Shown: positions 37,544 through 46,790, numbered from the stretch's first letter. The stretch: DNA of 64,000 nt from Actinomadura sp. NAK00032 (GCF_013364275.1 NZ_CP054932.1:2666001-2730000), one strand, 5' to 3'. The notes: generated by a model not told the origin, from the letters alone. Program-made: numbers and translations.

Positions 37544-38262
37544 CGCTCGGGCCTCCGCACCCGGTAGCCGTCCGCCCGCAGCTTGGTCTCCACGGTGTCG
37601 GCCTCGTCGCCGGGCACCTCGACCTCGAGGAGCGTCCAGGCGGCGGTCTCGCCGGCGAGGTGGGTCACCAATGCGTCGGCGACCCGCAGCCTGTCGATGC
37701 CCGGCAGGGACTCGATACAGCGCTGGTGGTCGCTGACGACCACGGTGGTGCCGCCGGCTGCGAGTTCGGAGATCAGCGCGGGGAGTTCATCACGGGTGAC
37801 CGCGTCCAGGCCCGCGAACGGCTCGTCCAAGACCAGGAGTTTCGGGTCGCCCATGAGGGCTTGGGCGAGCCCGATCTTCTGGGCGCTGCCCTTCGACAGT
37901 TCGGAGAGCCGCACATCGAGGAGGTGATCGAAGCGGAGCCGTTTCGACCACGCGGTGACCGTGTCCTCCGGCACCCGGCGGATGGCGGCCATGTGCCCCA
38001 GGTACCCGCGCACACTGAACGGCTGGTCCACGGGGAAGCGTTCGGGCGCGTACCCGACTCGCGCCGGCCGCTCCTTGACGGCGCCCGCACGCGGCCTCCG
38101 CAGTCCGGCGATCACCCGGAGCAGCGTGGATTTCCCGGCACCGTTGTGGCCCGTCACCTCGGTGACGCTCCCCGGGGAGAGGGCCAGGGTGACGTCCCTG
38201 AGCACCCAGGGATCCCTCCGCCGGTACCGGAAGGCGACGTTCTCCAGCCGCATGATCACCAC
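37540..38262 (-). CDS. ABC transporter ATP-binding protein
   Basis: 240 residues: Walker A GHNGAGKSTLLRV, Q-loop region YAPERFPVD, signature LSKGSAQKIGLAQAL (variant of LSGGQ, as in ABC-2 exporters), Walker B LLVLDEPFAGLD, H-loop VVVSDHQRC. Works with the downstream permease. Start GTG 38262 (GAGGG about 12 bases upstream) or ATG 38253 giving MRLENVAFRY. Short C-terminal extra domain. Substrate unknown; bacitracin- or bacteriocin-type export cannot be judged. Confidence 0.9.
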   Translation of the reverse strand: MVIMRLENVAFRYRRRDPWVLRDVTLALSPGSVTEVTGHNGAGKSTLLRVIAGLRRPRAGAVKERPARVGYAPERFPVDQPFSVRGYLGHMAAIRRVPEDTVTAWSKRLRFDHLLDVRLSELSKGSAQKIGLAQALMGDPKLLVLDEPFAGLDAVTRDELPALISELAAGGTTVVVSDHQRCIESLPGIDRLRVADALVTHLAGETAAWTLLEVEVPGDEADTVETKLRADGYRVRRPER

Positions 38263-38322
38263 ACCGTAGACCCACCCTCATAAGGACGCCGTTAACGTCC
38301 TGCGCGGCGTGCGGGCCCGGTG

Positions 38323-38393
38323 CGGTGGAGGTTGTGTGGACGCGCGCTCCTGTGCGTCGTGTGCGGGGGGCGGTGGAGGTTGTGTGGACGCGC
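38323..38393 (+). repeat. 23-bp direct repeat before the HIT gene
   Basis: CGGTGGAGGTTGTGTGGACG+CGC at 38323-38345 and again at 38371-38393 (spacing 48). It lies in the gap between the ABC operon (divergent) and the HIT gene. Could be a paired binding site or a simple duplication; no match to a known operator. Confidence 0.6.
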
Positions 38394-38477
38394 CATGAGG
38401 GGTGCTGTTGGTCAGTGGCCCGGGCTTGGGGGTGGGTTTTGGGGCTGGGGGTCTTTGGGGTGGGGGAGGATGGGGGC

Positions 38478-38897
38478 ATGGGCGGGTGTGTGTTCTGCGA
38501 GATCGTCAAAGGGGAGCGGGCGGCGCATGTGGTGCTGGACGAGCCCGATGTGATGGCGTTTCTCGATGCGCGGCCCCTGTTCAAGGGACATACGCTGCTG
38601 GTTCCGCGGACGCACTATGAGACGCTCACCGATCTGCCCGGGGAGTTCCTCGGGCCGTTCTTCGGGTACGCGCAGCGGCTCGCGGGGGCGATGGAGTCGG
38701 TGCTCGGGGCGGCGGGGTCGTTCGTGGCGATGAACAACCGGGTCAGCCAGAGCGTGCCGCACCTGCACGTCCATGTGGTCCCGCGCAACCGCAAGGACGG
38801 GTTGCGCGGGTTCTTCTGGCCGCGGCAGAAGTACGCGTCGGACGAGGAGGCGGCCGAGTACGCCGAGCGCCTGGCCGGGGGGCTCAGCTCAGGTTGA
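38478..38897 (+). CDS. HIT family nucleotide hydrolase
   Basis: 139 residues: CVFCEIVKGERAAHVVLDEP, then HTLLVPRTHYET, and the histidine triad HLHVHVVPR. HIT proteins of this branch hydrolyse nucleotide phosphoramidates or dinucleoside polyphosphates. ATG 38478 with GGGAGG eight bases upstream; upstream in-frame sequence is not HIT-like. Last 14 bases overlap the convergent RHH gene. Confidence 0.9.
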   Translation: MGGCVFCEIVKGERAAHVVLDEPDVMAFLDARPLFKGHTLLVPRTHYETLTDLPGEFLGPFFGYAQRLAGAMESVLGAAGSFVAMNNRVSQSVPHLHVHVVPRNRKDGLRGFFWPRQKYASDEEAAEYAERLAGGLSSG

Positions 38898-39150
38898 CCG
38901 CGGGCGCGGCCAGGGCCGTCAGGACGGCGGTGCAGGGGGCGGCCATTTCCGGCTCGGGCGGCGCCTCCTGGGCGGCCGCGTGTTCGTAGAGGTCGCGTTC
39001 GGCCCGGTCCAGGGCCGCGGACAGGACGTAGTCGGTGACCGTCCAGCCGATCAGCTCGGCCGCCTTGCGGATCACGAGGTACTGGTCGGCGGAGGTCGGG
39101 AAGGCGATGCGCTCGGTGGCGGGAAGGTCCTGGCGGACCGGCTCGGGCAT
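38884..39150 (-). CDS. DUF1778/TacA-like ribbon-helix-helix protein
   Basis: 88 residues: TERIAFPTSADQYLVIRKAA, ELIGWTVTDYVLSAALDRAE, which matches the RHH fold of TacA-type antitoxins (DUF1778), followed by an acidic/Ala tail that usually wraps the toxin. No GNAT toxin is encoded beside it, so it is an orphan or has been re-used as a regulator. Strong AAGGAGGGAG ribosome site before ATG 39150. Same strand as the Lrp gene, 84 bases downstream of it. Confidence 0.65.
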   Translation of the reverse strand: MPEPVRQDLPATERIAFPTSADQYLVIRKAAELIGWTVTDYVLSAALDRAERDLYEHAAAQEAPPEPEMAAPCTAVLTALAAPAVNLS

Positions 39151-39234
39151 GGCCGATCTCCCTCCTTACGGCATCTCAAAGTACGCCGTGCGGTGGTGCC
39201 GGGACATCCCCAATGAGAACGAGAATTGCGGGGG

Positions 39235-39696
39235 TCAGCGCGTTCCCCAGGAGTAGGTCTGCTTGCGGAGTTTCAGGTAGACGAAGCTCTCCGTGGAGAC
39301 GACGCCGGGGACGGCGCGGATGCGCCCGAGGAGCTCCAGGAGGCGCTCGTCGTCCTCGCAGACGAGTTCGACGAGGATGTCGAACGAGCCGGCGGTGATG
39401 ACGACGTAGTCGATCTCGGGGAGGTCGGCGAGCTCGTCGGCGATCTTCTCCAGGTCGCCCTCGCACTTGACGCCGATCATCATCTGCCGGGAGAAGCCGA
39501 GCATGAGCGGGTCGGTCACGCCGACGATCTGCATGACGCCGGTGTCCAGGAGCTTCTGGACGCGCTGGCGGACGGCGGCCTCGGAGAGGCCGACGGCCTT
39601 GCCGATGGCGGCGTAGGAGCGGCGGCCGTCCTGCTGGAGCTGCTCGATGATGTGCTTCGCGGTCTCGTCGAGCTGGACGCGTGCTGCGCGTTCCAT
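39235..39696 (-). CDS. Lrp/AsnC family regulator of the putrescine locus
   Basis: 153 residues: N-terminal helix-turn-helix (LDETAKHIIEQLQQDGRRSY, AAIGKAVGLSEAAVRQRVQK) and C-terminal RAM/ligand domain (MMIGVKCEGD, DYVVITAGSFDILVELVCED). Divergent from the aminobutyraldehyde dehydrogenase-pot operon, so it most likely controls that operon and itself in response to an amino acid or amine. ATG 39696. A 7-bp inverted repeat in the gap is a candidate site. Confidence 0.88.
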   Translation of the reverse strand: MERAARVQLDETAKHIIEQLQQDGRRSYAAIGKAVGLSEAAVRQRVQKLLDTGVMQIVGVTDPLMLGFSRQMMIGVKCEGDLEKIADELADLPEIDYVVITAGSFDILVELVCEDDERLLELLGRIRAVPGVVSTESFVYLKLRKQTYSWGTR

Positions 39697-39742
39697 GAGT
39701 TGGTCTCCTAGCTACGGCATCGAGAGTGTACGGCGTCTGCAT

Positions 39743-39788
39743 CAAGTGAATCAGTCGCGAAACTGGATCGTAACAACGGAATCACTTG
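39743..39788. promoter_or_regulatory. Candidate Lrp operator between regulator and dehydrogenase gene
   Basis: CAAGTGA (39743-39749) and its inverted partner TCACTTG (39782-39788) flank an AT-rich segment containing TCGCGAAACTGGATCG. It lies in the divergent gap, about 75 bases before the dehydrogenase ATG. The symmetry and place fit an Lrp-type site; no consensus comparison was possible. Confidence 0.4.
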
Positions 39789-39863
39789 TAATGGGGGGAG
39801 TCGTCTGTAAGGGTCTGGGCCTACAGGACACAACGGGCACCGGTGCCCAGGAGGGACCTGAGG

Positions 39864-41297
39864 ATGCGCGGCGAGCGGCTGCGCAACTTTATCGGCGGCG
39901 AGTACGTGGACGCCAAGGACGGGCGGACGCTGGAGGTGGCCGATCCGAGCACCGGCGAGGTGTACGCGGAGGCCCCGGTGTCCGGCGCCGCGGACGTCGA
40001 CGCCGCGTTCCGCGCGGCGGCCGGCGCGTTCCCCGCCTGGCGCGACGCCACGCCGGCGGAGCGGAGCCTGGCGATGCTCCGGTTCGCGGACGCCGTCGAG
40101 GCGCGCGCGCAGGACCTCGTCGAGGCGGAGGTCCGCGACACGGGCAAGCCCGTCCAGCTGACCCTGGACGAGGAGATGCCGCCGATGGTGGACAACCTCC
40201 GCTTCTTCGCGGGGGCGTCGCGGGTCCTGGAGGGCAAGGCGACCGGCGAGTACATGGCGGACCACACCTCCTCGGTCCGCCGCGAGCCGATCGGGGTGTG
40301 CGCGCAGGTCACGCCGTGGAACTACCCGATGATGATGGCGGTCTGGAAGTTCGGCCCGGCGCTGTCGGCGGGCAACACGGTGGTGCTGAAGCCGTCCGAG
40401 ACGACGCCGGCGAGCACGCTGATGCTGGCGGAGATCGCGGCCGAGTTCCTGCCGCCGGGCGTGTTCAACGTGATCTGCGGCGACCGCGACACCGGCCGCG
40501 CCCTGGTGGAGCACCCGACGCCGCAGATGGTGTCCATCACCGGCAGCGTCCGGGCCGGGATGGAGGTCGCCGCGGCGGCGGCCAGGGACCTCAAGCGCGT
40601 CCACCTGGAGCTGGGCGGCAAGGCGCCGGTGGTGGTGTTCGACGACGCCGACGTCGAGGCCGCCGCGACCGGCATCGCCGAGGCCGGGTACTTCAACGCC
40701 GGGCAGGACTGCACCGCCGCCACGCGGGTGCTCGTCGCCGAGCGGCTGCGGGGCGCGTTCACCGAGGCGCTCGTCGAGGCCGCCAAGGGCACGGTGGTGG
40801 GGCCGCCGAGCGACACCGACGCCTACTACGGGCCGGTCAACAGCGAGAACCAGCTGGCCCGGGTGCAGGGGTTCATCGACCGGGCGCCGAGCCACGCGGA
40901 GGTCCTGGCCGGCGGTGAGCGCGTCGGCGACCGCGGCTACTTCTTCGCGCCGACCGTCGTCGGCGGCCTGAAGCAGGACGACGAGATGGTGCAGGACGAG
41001 GTGTTCGGCCCGGTCATCACCGTGCAGGGCTTCTCGGACGAGCAGCAGGCCGTCGCGTGGGCGAACGGCGTCAAGTACGGCCTCGCCGCGAGCGTGTGGA
41101 CGCGGGACCACGGCCGCGCCATGCGCATGACCAAGGCCCTCGACTTCGGCGCCGTGTGGGTCAACACCCACATCCCGTTCGTGTCGGAGATGCCGCATGG
41201 CGGCTTCAAGCACTCCGGCTACGGCAAGGACATGTCGATGTACGGCATCGAGGACTACACCCGCGTCAAGCACGTCATGCACTACATCGGCGGCTGA
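39864..41297 (+). CDS. Gamma-aminobutyraldehyde dehydrogenase
   Basis: 477 residues of the aldehyde dehydrogenase family: [44 protein letters not shown], catalytic Glu in [16 protein letters not shown], catalytic Cys283 in [21 protein letters not shown]. Very similar in style to PatD/Prr enzymes, which oxidise 4-aminobutanal from putrescine to GABA. The following potA-D-B-C uptake genes support a polyamine substrate. ATG 39864 with GGAGGG eight bases upstream. Substrate is inferred, not proven. Confidence 0.88.
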   Translation: MRGERLRNFIGGEYVDAKDGRTLEVADPSTGEVYAEAPVSGAADVDAAFRAAAGAFPAWRDATPAERSLAMLRFADAVEARAQDLVEAEVRDTGKPVQLTLDEEMPPMVDNLRFFAGASRVLEGKATGEYMADHTSSVRREPIGVCAQVTPWNYPMMMAVWKFGPALSAGNTVVLKPSETTPASTLMLAEIAAEFLPPGVFNVICGDRDTGRALVEHPTPQMVSITGSVRAGMEVAAAAARDLKRVHLELGGKAPVVVFDDADVEAAATGIAEAGYFNAGQDCTAATRVLVAERLRGAFTEALVEAAKGTVVGPPSDTDAYYGPVNSENQLARVQGFIDRAPSHAEVLAGGERVGDRGYFFAPTVVGGLKQDDEMVQDEVFGPVITVQGFSDEQQAVAWANGVKYGLAASVWTRDHGRAMRMTKALDFGAVWVNTHIPFVSEMPHGGFKHSGYGKDMSMYGIEDYTRVKHVMHYIGG

Positions 41298-41331
41298 CCG
41301 TCCCGTACGAGCCCGCGAAGGAAGACCCGCC

Positions 41332-42483
41332 ATGACCGAGACCCAGCAGGCCCCGGCGCGCGAAGACCCGGGGCGCACCGTCCCCGCCATCGAGCTCGCG
41401 GGGGTGCGGAAGGCGTACCACGCCCACGGCGAGACCGTGGCCGCGGTCCGCGGCGTGGACCTGGAGATCGCGCAGGGCGAGTTCTTCTCGCTGCTCGGCC
41501 CGTCCGGCTGCGGCAAGACGACGACCATGCGCATGATCGCCGGCTTCGAGGAGCCGACGGCGGGCCGGGTGCACCTGCTCGGCCGGGACGTCACCGGCGT
41601 GCCGCCCAACCGGCGCGACGTGAACATGGTGTTCCAGTCGTACGCGCTGTTCCCGCACATGAGCGTCTTCGAGAACGTCGCGTTCGGGCTGCGCCGGCGC
41701 GGCGTCCCGAAGGCCGAGATCACCGAGCGGGTCGGCGACATGCTGGGCATCGTCGACCTGGCCGGACGGGAGAGGCGCCGTCCGGCCGAGCTGTCCGGCG
41801 GCCAGCAGCAGCGGGTCGCGCTGGCCCGCGCGCTGGTGAACCGGCCGCGCGCCCTGCTGCTGGACGAGCCGCTCGGCGCGCTCGACCTGAAGCTGCGGCA
41901 GGCGATGCAGGTCGAGCTGAAGCGGATCCAGCGGGAGGTCGGCATCACGTTCGTGTACGTGACGCACGACCAGGGCGAGGCGCTGACCATGTCGGACCGC
42001 ATCGCCGTCATGAACGACGGGCTGATCGAGCAGCTCGGCACGCCGCGGGAGATCTACGAGCATCCCGCGTCGCGGTTCGTGGCCGGGTTCATCGGGACGT
42101 CCAACCTGCTCGGCGGGGAGGTCGCCGAGACCGGGCCGGGCACCGCGGTGATCTCCTACGGCGCGGACGGCCGCATCGAGGTCCCGGTGCGGGACGGGCT
42201 GGCGGTCGCGGCGGGGGAGCGGCTGGAGCTGACCGTCCGGCCCGAGAAGATCGGCATCGGGCCGGACCGGCCGGCGGACGGCCTGTGCGGCGTCCGCGGC
42301 ACCGTGACCGAGGTCGTGTACCTCGGGACGTCGACGAACTACAACATCACCACCGCCGCCGGAGCCGACGTCGTCGTCTTCCTGCAGAACGCCGCGTCCG
42401 CCGACGACATCGCCGTCCGCGGCGACGCCGTCTGGCTGTCGTGGGACCCGCGCCACTCTTACGCCATAGGAGCCCCCCAGTGA
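41332..42483 (+). CDS. potA: Spermidine/putrescine ABC transporter ATP-binding protein
   Basis: 383 residues: Walker A LLGPSGCGKTTTMRMIAG, Q-loop VNMVFQSYALFPHM, LSGGQQQRVALARAL, Walker B ALLLDEPLGALDLKL, switch YVTHDQGEA, then a TOBE domain (LTVRPEKIGIG, VYLGTSTNYNI). Energises uptake by PotB/PotC with the binding protein PotD. AAGGA nine bases before ATG 41332; stop overlaps potD (GTGA). Confidence 0.92.
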   Translation: MTETQQAPAREDPGRTVPAIELAGVRKAYHAHGETVAAVRGVDLEIAQGEFFSLLGPSGCGKTTTMRMIAGFEEPTAGRVHLLGRDVTGVPPNRRDVNMVFQSYALFPHMSVFENVAFGLRRRGVPKAEITERVGDMLGIVDLAGRERRRPAELSGGQQQRVALARALVNRPRALLLDEPLGALDLKLRQAMQVELKRIQREVGITFVYVTHDQGEALTMSDRIAVMNDGLIEQLGTPREIYEHPASRFVAGFIGTSNLLGGEVAETGPGTAVISYGADGRIEVPVRDGLAVAAGERLELTVRPEKIGIGPDRPADGLCGVRGTVTEVVYLGTSTNYNITTAAGADVVVFLQNAASADDIAVRGDAVWLSWDPRHSYAIGAPQ

Positions 42484-43724
42484 GCAACTTCGATCCCGCC
42501 TTCCTGCGCGGACTCACGCGGCCGCGCCTGGCACGTGCCGGCTTCGCCCGGCGGGACGTCCTGCGGATGATGGGCGCGGCCGGTGCGGGCCTCGCGCTGT
42601 CCGCGTGCGGCGTGCAGGGCCAGGGCGGCAAGGAGAAGGTCAGCCGGACCGACGTGCAGGAGTTCTGGGCGGGCAAGGCCGAGAAGGGCAGCCTCAACTG
42701 GGCGAACTGGCCGGGCTACATGCAGGACGACCGGGCGACGATCAAGGCGTTCGAGAAGGAGACGGGCATCAAGGTGACCTACAAGGAGGTCATCCAGGAG
42801 ATGGGCCCGTGGTTCGGCAAGATCCAGGCGCCGCTGTCGGCGGGCCAGTCCATCGGGTTCGACCTGATGGTGATGACGAACGGCATCCAGCTGGAGCAGT
42901 GCCGCCAGCTCGGCTACCTGGCGCCGCTCGACCTGGCGAAGCTGCCGAACTTCCAGAAGAACGCGGGGGAGTCGTTCAAGAACCCGTCGTACGACCCCGG
43001 CAACGCGCACACGATCCCGTACGAGTCGGGCGTCACCGGCATCGCGTACAACACCAAGTACGTCGACGAGGAGATCACGAGCATCGCCCAGCTCTTCGAC
43101 GCCAGGTACAAGGGCAAGGTCGGCATGATGGCCGACTCGCAGGAGCTCGGGAACTTCGGGATGTTCCTGCTCGGCGTCGACCCGGAGAAGTCGACGAAGG
43201 CCGACTGGGAGAAGGCCGCCGCGAAGCTGCGCGAGCAGCGCGACAAGGGCATCGTCCGCAAGTACTACAGCCAGGACTATGTGGACGCCGTCAGCAAGGG
43301 CGACGTGTGGATGACGATGGCGTGGTCCGGTGACGTCTACAGCCTCACCAGCCCGGACGTGAAGTTCGTGGTGCCCGGGGAGGGCGGCACGATCTGGACC
43401 GACAACCTGTGCATCCCGAAGACCGCCGAGAACCCGGTGGACGCGCTGACGCTCATGGACTGGCTGTACGTCCCGGAGAACAACGTCCCGCTGACCGAGT
43501 TCATCAACTACATGCCGCCGATCCCGTCCACCCAGGAGCTGCTGAAGCAGAAGGCGGCCGCTGCCTCGGGCGACGACAAGAAGGACCTGACCCGGCTCAG
43601 CACCAGCCCGCTGATCTTCCCGACGCAGGCCGACCTGGCGAAGCTGCGGCACTACCGGCGGCTCACCCAGGCCGAGGAGGCCGAGTACCAGAAGATCTTC
43701 GAGCCCATCGCCAAGGGGTCGTGA
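42480..43724 (+). CDS. potD: Polyamine-binding lipoprotein
   Basis: 414 residues; periplasmic-type binding protein anchored to the membrane. The N-terminus has a twin-arginine-like motif RRDVLRMMGAAGAGLALSAC with lipobox LSAC, so Tat export and lipidation are likely. Core: LNWANWPGYMQDD, AFEKETGIKVTY, GVTGIAYNTKYVDE, GDVWMTMAWSGDVYSL, as in PotD/PotF. GTG overlaps potA stop; potB starts at its stop (TGATG). Confidence 0.9.
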   Translation: MSNFDPAFLRGLTRPRLARAGFARRDVLRMMGAAGAGLALSACGVQGQGGKEKVSRTDVQEFWAGKAEKGSLNWANWPGYMQDDRATIKAFEKETGIKVTYKEVIQEMGPWFGKIQAPLSAGQSIGFDLMVMTNGIQLEQCRQLGYLAPLDLAKLPNFQKNAGESFKNPSYDPGNAHTIPYESGVTGIAYNTKYVDEEITSIAQLFDARYKGKVGMMADSQELGNFGMFLLGVDPEKSTKADWEKAAAKLREQRDKGIVRKYYSQDYVDAVSKGDVWMTMAWSGDVYSLTSPDVKFVVPGEGGTIWTDNLCIPKTAENPVDALTLMDWLYVPENNVPLTEFINYMPPIPSTQELLKQKAAAASGDDKKDLTRLSTSPLIFPTQADLAKLRHYRRLTQAEEAEYQKIFEPIAKGS

Positions 43725-44602
43725 TGGCGCGGGGGGAGCCGCGGCGGGGGCGGGGACGGCTCGCGCCGTACCTCATGATCCTGCCGAGCGGGCTGTGGAT
43801 GGCTGCGTTCTTCCTCGTCCCGATGGTGCTGATGGTGTCCCTGTCGCTGCAGACGGGCAACCTGATCGACGGGTTCCGGCAGACGTTGCACTGGCAGAAC
43901 TACCTCGACGGGCTCGACACCTACGGCGACAAGTTCGTCCGGTCGCTGTGGTACGGGTTCCTGGCGACCGCCGCGTGCATCGCGCTCGCCTACCCGGCCG
44001 CGTACTGGATCGCGTTCCGCGGCGGCCGGCACAAGTCCACGTACCTGTTCCTCCTCCTGCTCCCGTACTTCGTCTCGTTCATCCTGCGGACGGTGTCGTG
44101 GAAGCTGGTGCTGACCGACAACGGCCCCGTCCTCGGGCCGCTGCGCCACAGCGGGATCCTCCCGGACGGCTTCCACATCCTGGACACCGGCGTCGCGGTC
44201 GTCTCCGGCCTCACCTACAACTTCCTGCCGTTCATGGTGCTGCCGATCTACGTGGCGCTGGAGCGGATCGACCACCGCGTGGTCGAGGCGGCCTACGACC
44301 TGTACGCGAGCCGCGTGCAGGCGTTCGCGAAGGTGATCCTGCCGCTGTCGCTGCCCGGCGTCTTCGCCGGCGTGATCATGACGTTCGTGCCGGTGTCGTC
44401 CGACTACGTCAACGCCGAGGTGCTCGGCGGCCCGCAGAACACCATGATCGGCAACGTGATCCAGACCGAGTACTTCAACAACAGCGCCTATCCGACGGCG
44501 TCGGCGCTGTCGTTCTCGCTGATGGCGATCCTGCTCGTCGGGATCTTCGCCTACGCGCGCACCCTCGGCACGCAGGACGTTCTGGAGGCGGCGGGACGAT
44601 GA
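43724..44602 (+). CDS. potB: Polyamine ABC transporter permease PotB
   Basis: 292 residues with about six membrane helices and the EAA loop VEAAYDLYASRVQAFAKVIL + PLSLPG, which contacts PotA. Start ATG shares a base with the potD stop; end overlaps potC (ATGA). A GRGRLAPYLMILPS N-terminus precedes the first helix. Family order A-D-B-C differs from the E. coli A-B-C-D order. Confidence 0.9.
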   Translation: MARGEPRRGRGRLAPYLMILPSGLWMAAFFLVPMVLMVSLSLQTGNLIDGFRQTLHWQNYLDGLDTYGDKFVRSLWYGFLATAACIALAYPAAYWIAFRGGRHKSTYLFLLLLPYFVSFILRTVSWKLVLTDNGPVLGPLRHSGILPDGFHILDTGVAVVSGLTYNFLPFMVLPIYVALERIDHRVVEAAYDLYASRVQAFAKVILPLSLPGVFAGVIMTFVPVSSDYVNAEVLGGPQNTMIGNVIQTEYFNNSAYPTASALSFSLMAILLVGIFAYARTLGTQDVLEAAGR

Positions 44603-45447
44603 CCACGCTCACCACCCCGCGGACCCCGAAGACTCCGGACGCCGAAGCGAAGCGCCCGGCGGCCCGTCCGCGCCGCAAGGTCTCCGGCCTGCACGTCTAC
44701 ACGCTCGTGCTGATCGCCTGGCTGATCCTGCCGATCGCGATCATGATCCTGTTCGGGTTCAACGACACTCGCGGCAAGCAGAACTTCGAGTGGCAGGGCT
44801 TCACGCTCAAGTGGTACCGGCACCTGTTCGACAAGAGCGACCTCACCACCGCCGTCGTCAACTCCCTGACGATCGCGCTGCTCAGCACGCTGATCACCAC
44901 GGTCCTCGGGACGTTCGCGGGCCTCGCGCTCGGCCGCTACCGGTTCCGCGGCAAGGGCTCGACGAACCTGGTGCTGTTCATGGCGATCTCCTGCCCGGAG
45001 ATCGTGATGGGCGCGTCGCTGCTGTCGATGTTCGTCACCTTCAACCTGCCGCGCGGCTACCTGACGATCCTCGTCGCGCACGTGATGTTCTCGATCGCGT
45101 TCGTCGCCGTGACCGTCCGGGCCCGCGTCGTCGGCCTCGACCCGGCGGTGGAGGAGGCGGCACAGGACCTCGGGGCCGGCCCGTGGACGCGGTTCCGGCT
45201 GGTCACACTGCCGATGATCATGCCGGGGGTGCTGGCGGGGGCGCTGCTGGCGTTCGTGCTGTCGATCGACGACTTCGTCATCACCAACTTCACCAGCGGC
45301 GCCACCGTCACCTTCCCGCTGTGGATCTACGGCTCCACCCGGACGGGCACGCCCCCGCAGGTGAACGTGATGGGGACGCTCATCTTCGCGGTCGGCATCC
45401 TCATCGCGGTCGTCTCGGCGCGCCGCAACATCCGCGCCGCCCGCTAG
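44599..45447 (+). CDS. potC: Polyamine ABC transporter permease PotC
   Basis: 282 residues, about six membrane helices, EAA loop VEEAAQDLGAGPWTRFRLVT + LPMIMPG. Conserved SIDDFVITNFTSG near the C-terminus as in PotC. The N-terminus has a Thr/Pro/Lys-rich stretch of about 25 residues. ATG overlaps the potB stop. Last gene of the operon; a terminator follows at 45451. Confidence 0.9.
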   Translation: MTTLTTPRTPKTPDAEAKRPAARPRRKVSGLHVYTLVLIAWLILPIAIMILFGFNDTRGKQNFEWQGFTLKWYRHLFDKSDLTTAVVNSLTIALLSTLITTVLGTFAGLALGRYRFRGKGSTNLVLFMAISCPEIVMGASLLSMFVTFNLPRGYLTILVAHVMFSIAFVAVTVRARVVGLDPAVEEAAQDLGAGPWTRFRLVTLPMIMPGVLAGALLAFVLSIDDFVITNFTSGATVTFPLWIYGSTRTGTPPQVNVMGTLIFAVGILIAVVSARRNIRAAR

Positions 45448-45450
45448 GAC

Positions 45451-45474
45451 GGGCCGCCCACCGGACCGCGGCCC
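45451..45474 (+). terminator. Terminator of the ald-pot operon
   Basis: GGGCCGC (45451-45457) pairs with GCGGCCC (45468-45474), ten-base loop, three bases after the potC stop. A 17-bp tandem repeat (starts at 45485, 45502 and 45519, about 2.9 copies) follows up to 45535, before the convergent PH-domain gene. Confidence 0.55.
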
Positions 45475-45543
45475 CCCGCCGGGTCGTGCCGCCCGCCGGA
45501 CCGTGCCGCCCGCCGGACCGTGCCGCCCGCTAGCCGGAGAGGC

Positions 45544-46062
45544 TCAGTCGGGGGAGGCGTCGGTGGTGCCGAAGATGACGGAGGAGACCTCCAGGTAGAG
45601 CTGCTCCGGGTACGGCATGAAGTTGACGCTCTTCAGCCACTGCTTCTGGCCCGCGGACTCGGTGCGGAACTCCCCGTAGCCGAACAGGCGGCCGACCATG
45701 GACCGGTTCAGCGTGATGTCGGTGACCTTGGCCAGCGGCATCATCACGACGTTGCGGTTGAGGACGCCCCGGACCACCATCACCCGGTGCTCGGTGACCA
45801 GGAAGAACTCGATCGACCAGGCGAGGACCTTCCACACGAGGTAGCCCACGGCGATCAGCCACAGGAACCAGAGCCAGCCGATGCCGGTCCACGCGCTGGC
45901 GGCGCCGCACGCGATGAGCCCGGCGACGACGATCGCCGCGGGCGGGAGCAGGACGGCGGGGTGCCGGCGCACCGCGATGACGCGTCCCTCGTAGGACATC
46001 AGATACTTGTCGACGGTGCGCGACGAGGTGTCGCGGTGCACCATCATGTCCTGCAGATTCAC
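45544..46062 (-). CDS. PH-domain (bPH2/YdbT-like) membrane protein
   Basis: About 172 residues. Two membrane helices (PAVLLPPAAIVVAGLIACGAA is cut here: first about residues 35-55, second GWLWFLWLIAVGYLVWKVL), then a bacterial PH fold (FFLVTEHRVMVVRGVLNRNV, VMMPLAKVTDITLNRSMVGR, GYGEFRTESAGQ). Family function unknown. GTG 46062 is chosen for GAGGA eight bases upstream; TTG 46095 is a longer option. Confidence 0.8.
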   Translation of the reverse strand: MNLQDMMVHRDTSSRTVDKYLMSYEGRVIAVRRHPAVLLPPAAIVVAGLIACGAASAWTGIGWLWFLWLIAVGYLVWKVLAWSIEFFLVTEHRVMVVRGVLNRNVVMMPLAKVTDITLNRSMVGRLFGYGEFRTESAGQKQWLKSVNFMPYPEQLYLEVSSVIFGTTDASPD

Positions 46063-46187
46063 GGCGGCGTCCTCGTCATGATCCGGGTGGTCCAACGGTA
46101 GCCCACGCGGTGCCGGACGCGCAGGGGCGGCGCGGTAAGGGCTCTGGCCCCCCGAGAGGATCTTGTCGGCGGCGGCCGCCGCACCGG

Positions 46188-46790
46188 ATGATGGTCGCCA
46201 TGGAGTTCGCGCCGGACGTGACGGGACGGCCCATCTGGCGGCTGCTGCTGCGCGGCCTCGGCGTGTACCTGCCGGGCTGGGAGCTGCCCGCGGGCGCGGT
46301 GCGGGTCCGGCACGGGACGGCGGCGGCCGCCGGGTTCGGCCCGCCCGCCTACCTGACCGGCGACGCCGGGTTCGGGGTCCAGGTGCCCGACCGCCGGCGC
46401 GGCCTCGAACCGGACCGGGAGATCTACGTGCGCGGCCGGGAGAACCCGAGCTTCGGCATCGTCGCCGCGGGCCCGTCGGCCGCGATCGGGACCCGGGTCG
46501 TGGACGCGGGCGCGCTGCTGCGGTTCGCGCGGCGGCTGACGTTCGACGAGCTGATCGACACCGGCGACGCCGACTCCGTCCCGTACGCGGTGCGCGGCGC
46601 GCGGGCGGTGGAGAACGTGGTGTTCCTCGACCGCGCGGCGGGGATCGGGCTGTGCGCCGAGGTCGACCCGCTGACCCGCACCGCCGCGTGCCCCCTGTAC
46701 GTGCGCCTCGGCGGCCCCGCGGAGCGGACGGTGCGCGTCTACGGCGCCCCGCCCTACGGGGTGGCCCAGGCGGTGAGGTCCCAGAGCTGA
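46188..46790 (+). CDS. Conserved hypothetical protein
   Basis: About 200 residues, not recognised. Soluble, beta-rich look: PIWRLLLRGLGVYLPGWEL, YLTGDAGFGVQVPD, FGIVAAGPSAAIGTRVVDAG, ELIDTGDADSVPYAVRGARA. No signal peptide or membrane helix. Start uncertain (ATG 46188, 46191-frame neighbours or 46200; none has a ribosome site). Its end overlaps the convergent coiled-coil gene by 37 bases. Confidence 0.6.
   Translation: MMVAMEFAPDVTGRPIWRLLLRGLGVYLPGWELPAGAVRVRHGTAAAAGFGPPAYLTGDAGFGVQVPDRRRGLEPDREIYVRGRENPSFGIVAAGPSAAIGTRVVDAGALLRFARRLTFDELIDTGDADSVPYAVRGARAVENVVFLDRAAGIGLCAEVDPLTRTAACPLYVRLGGPAERTVRVYGAPPYGVAQAVRSQS

Noticed and set aside
38884..39150. A complete toxin-antitoxin module around the RHH gene
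   Set aside because: No adjacent GNAT or other toxin gene; neighbours are a HIT protein and an Lrp regulator.
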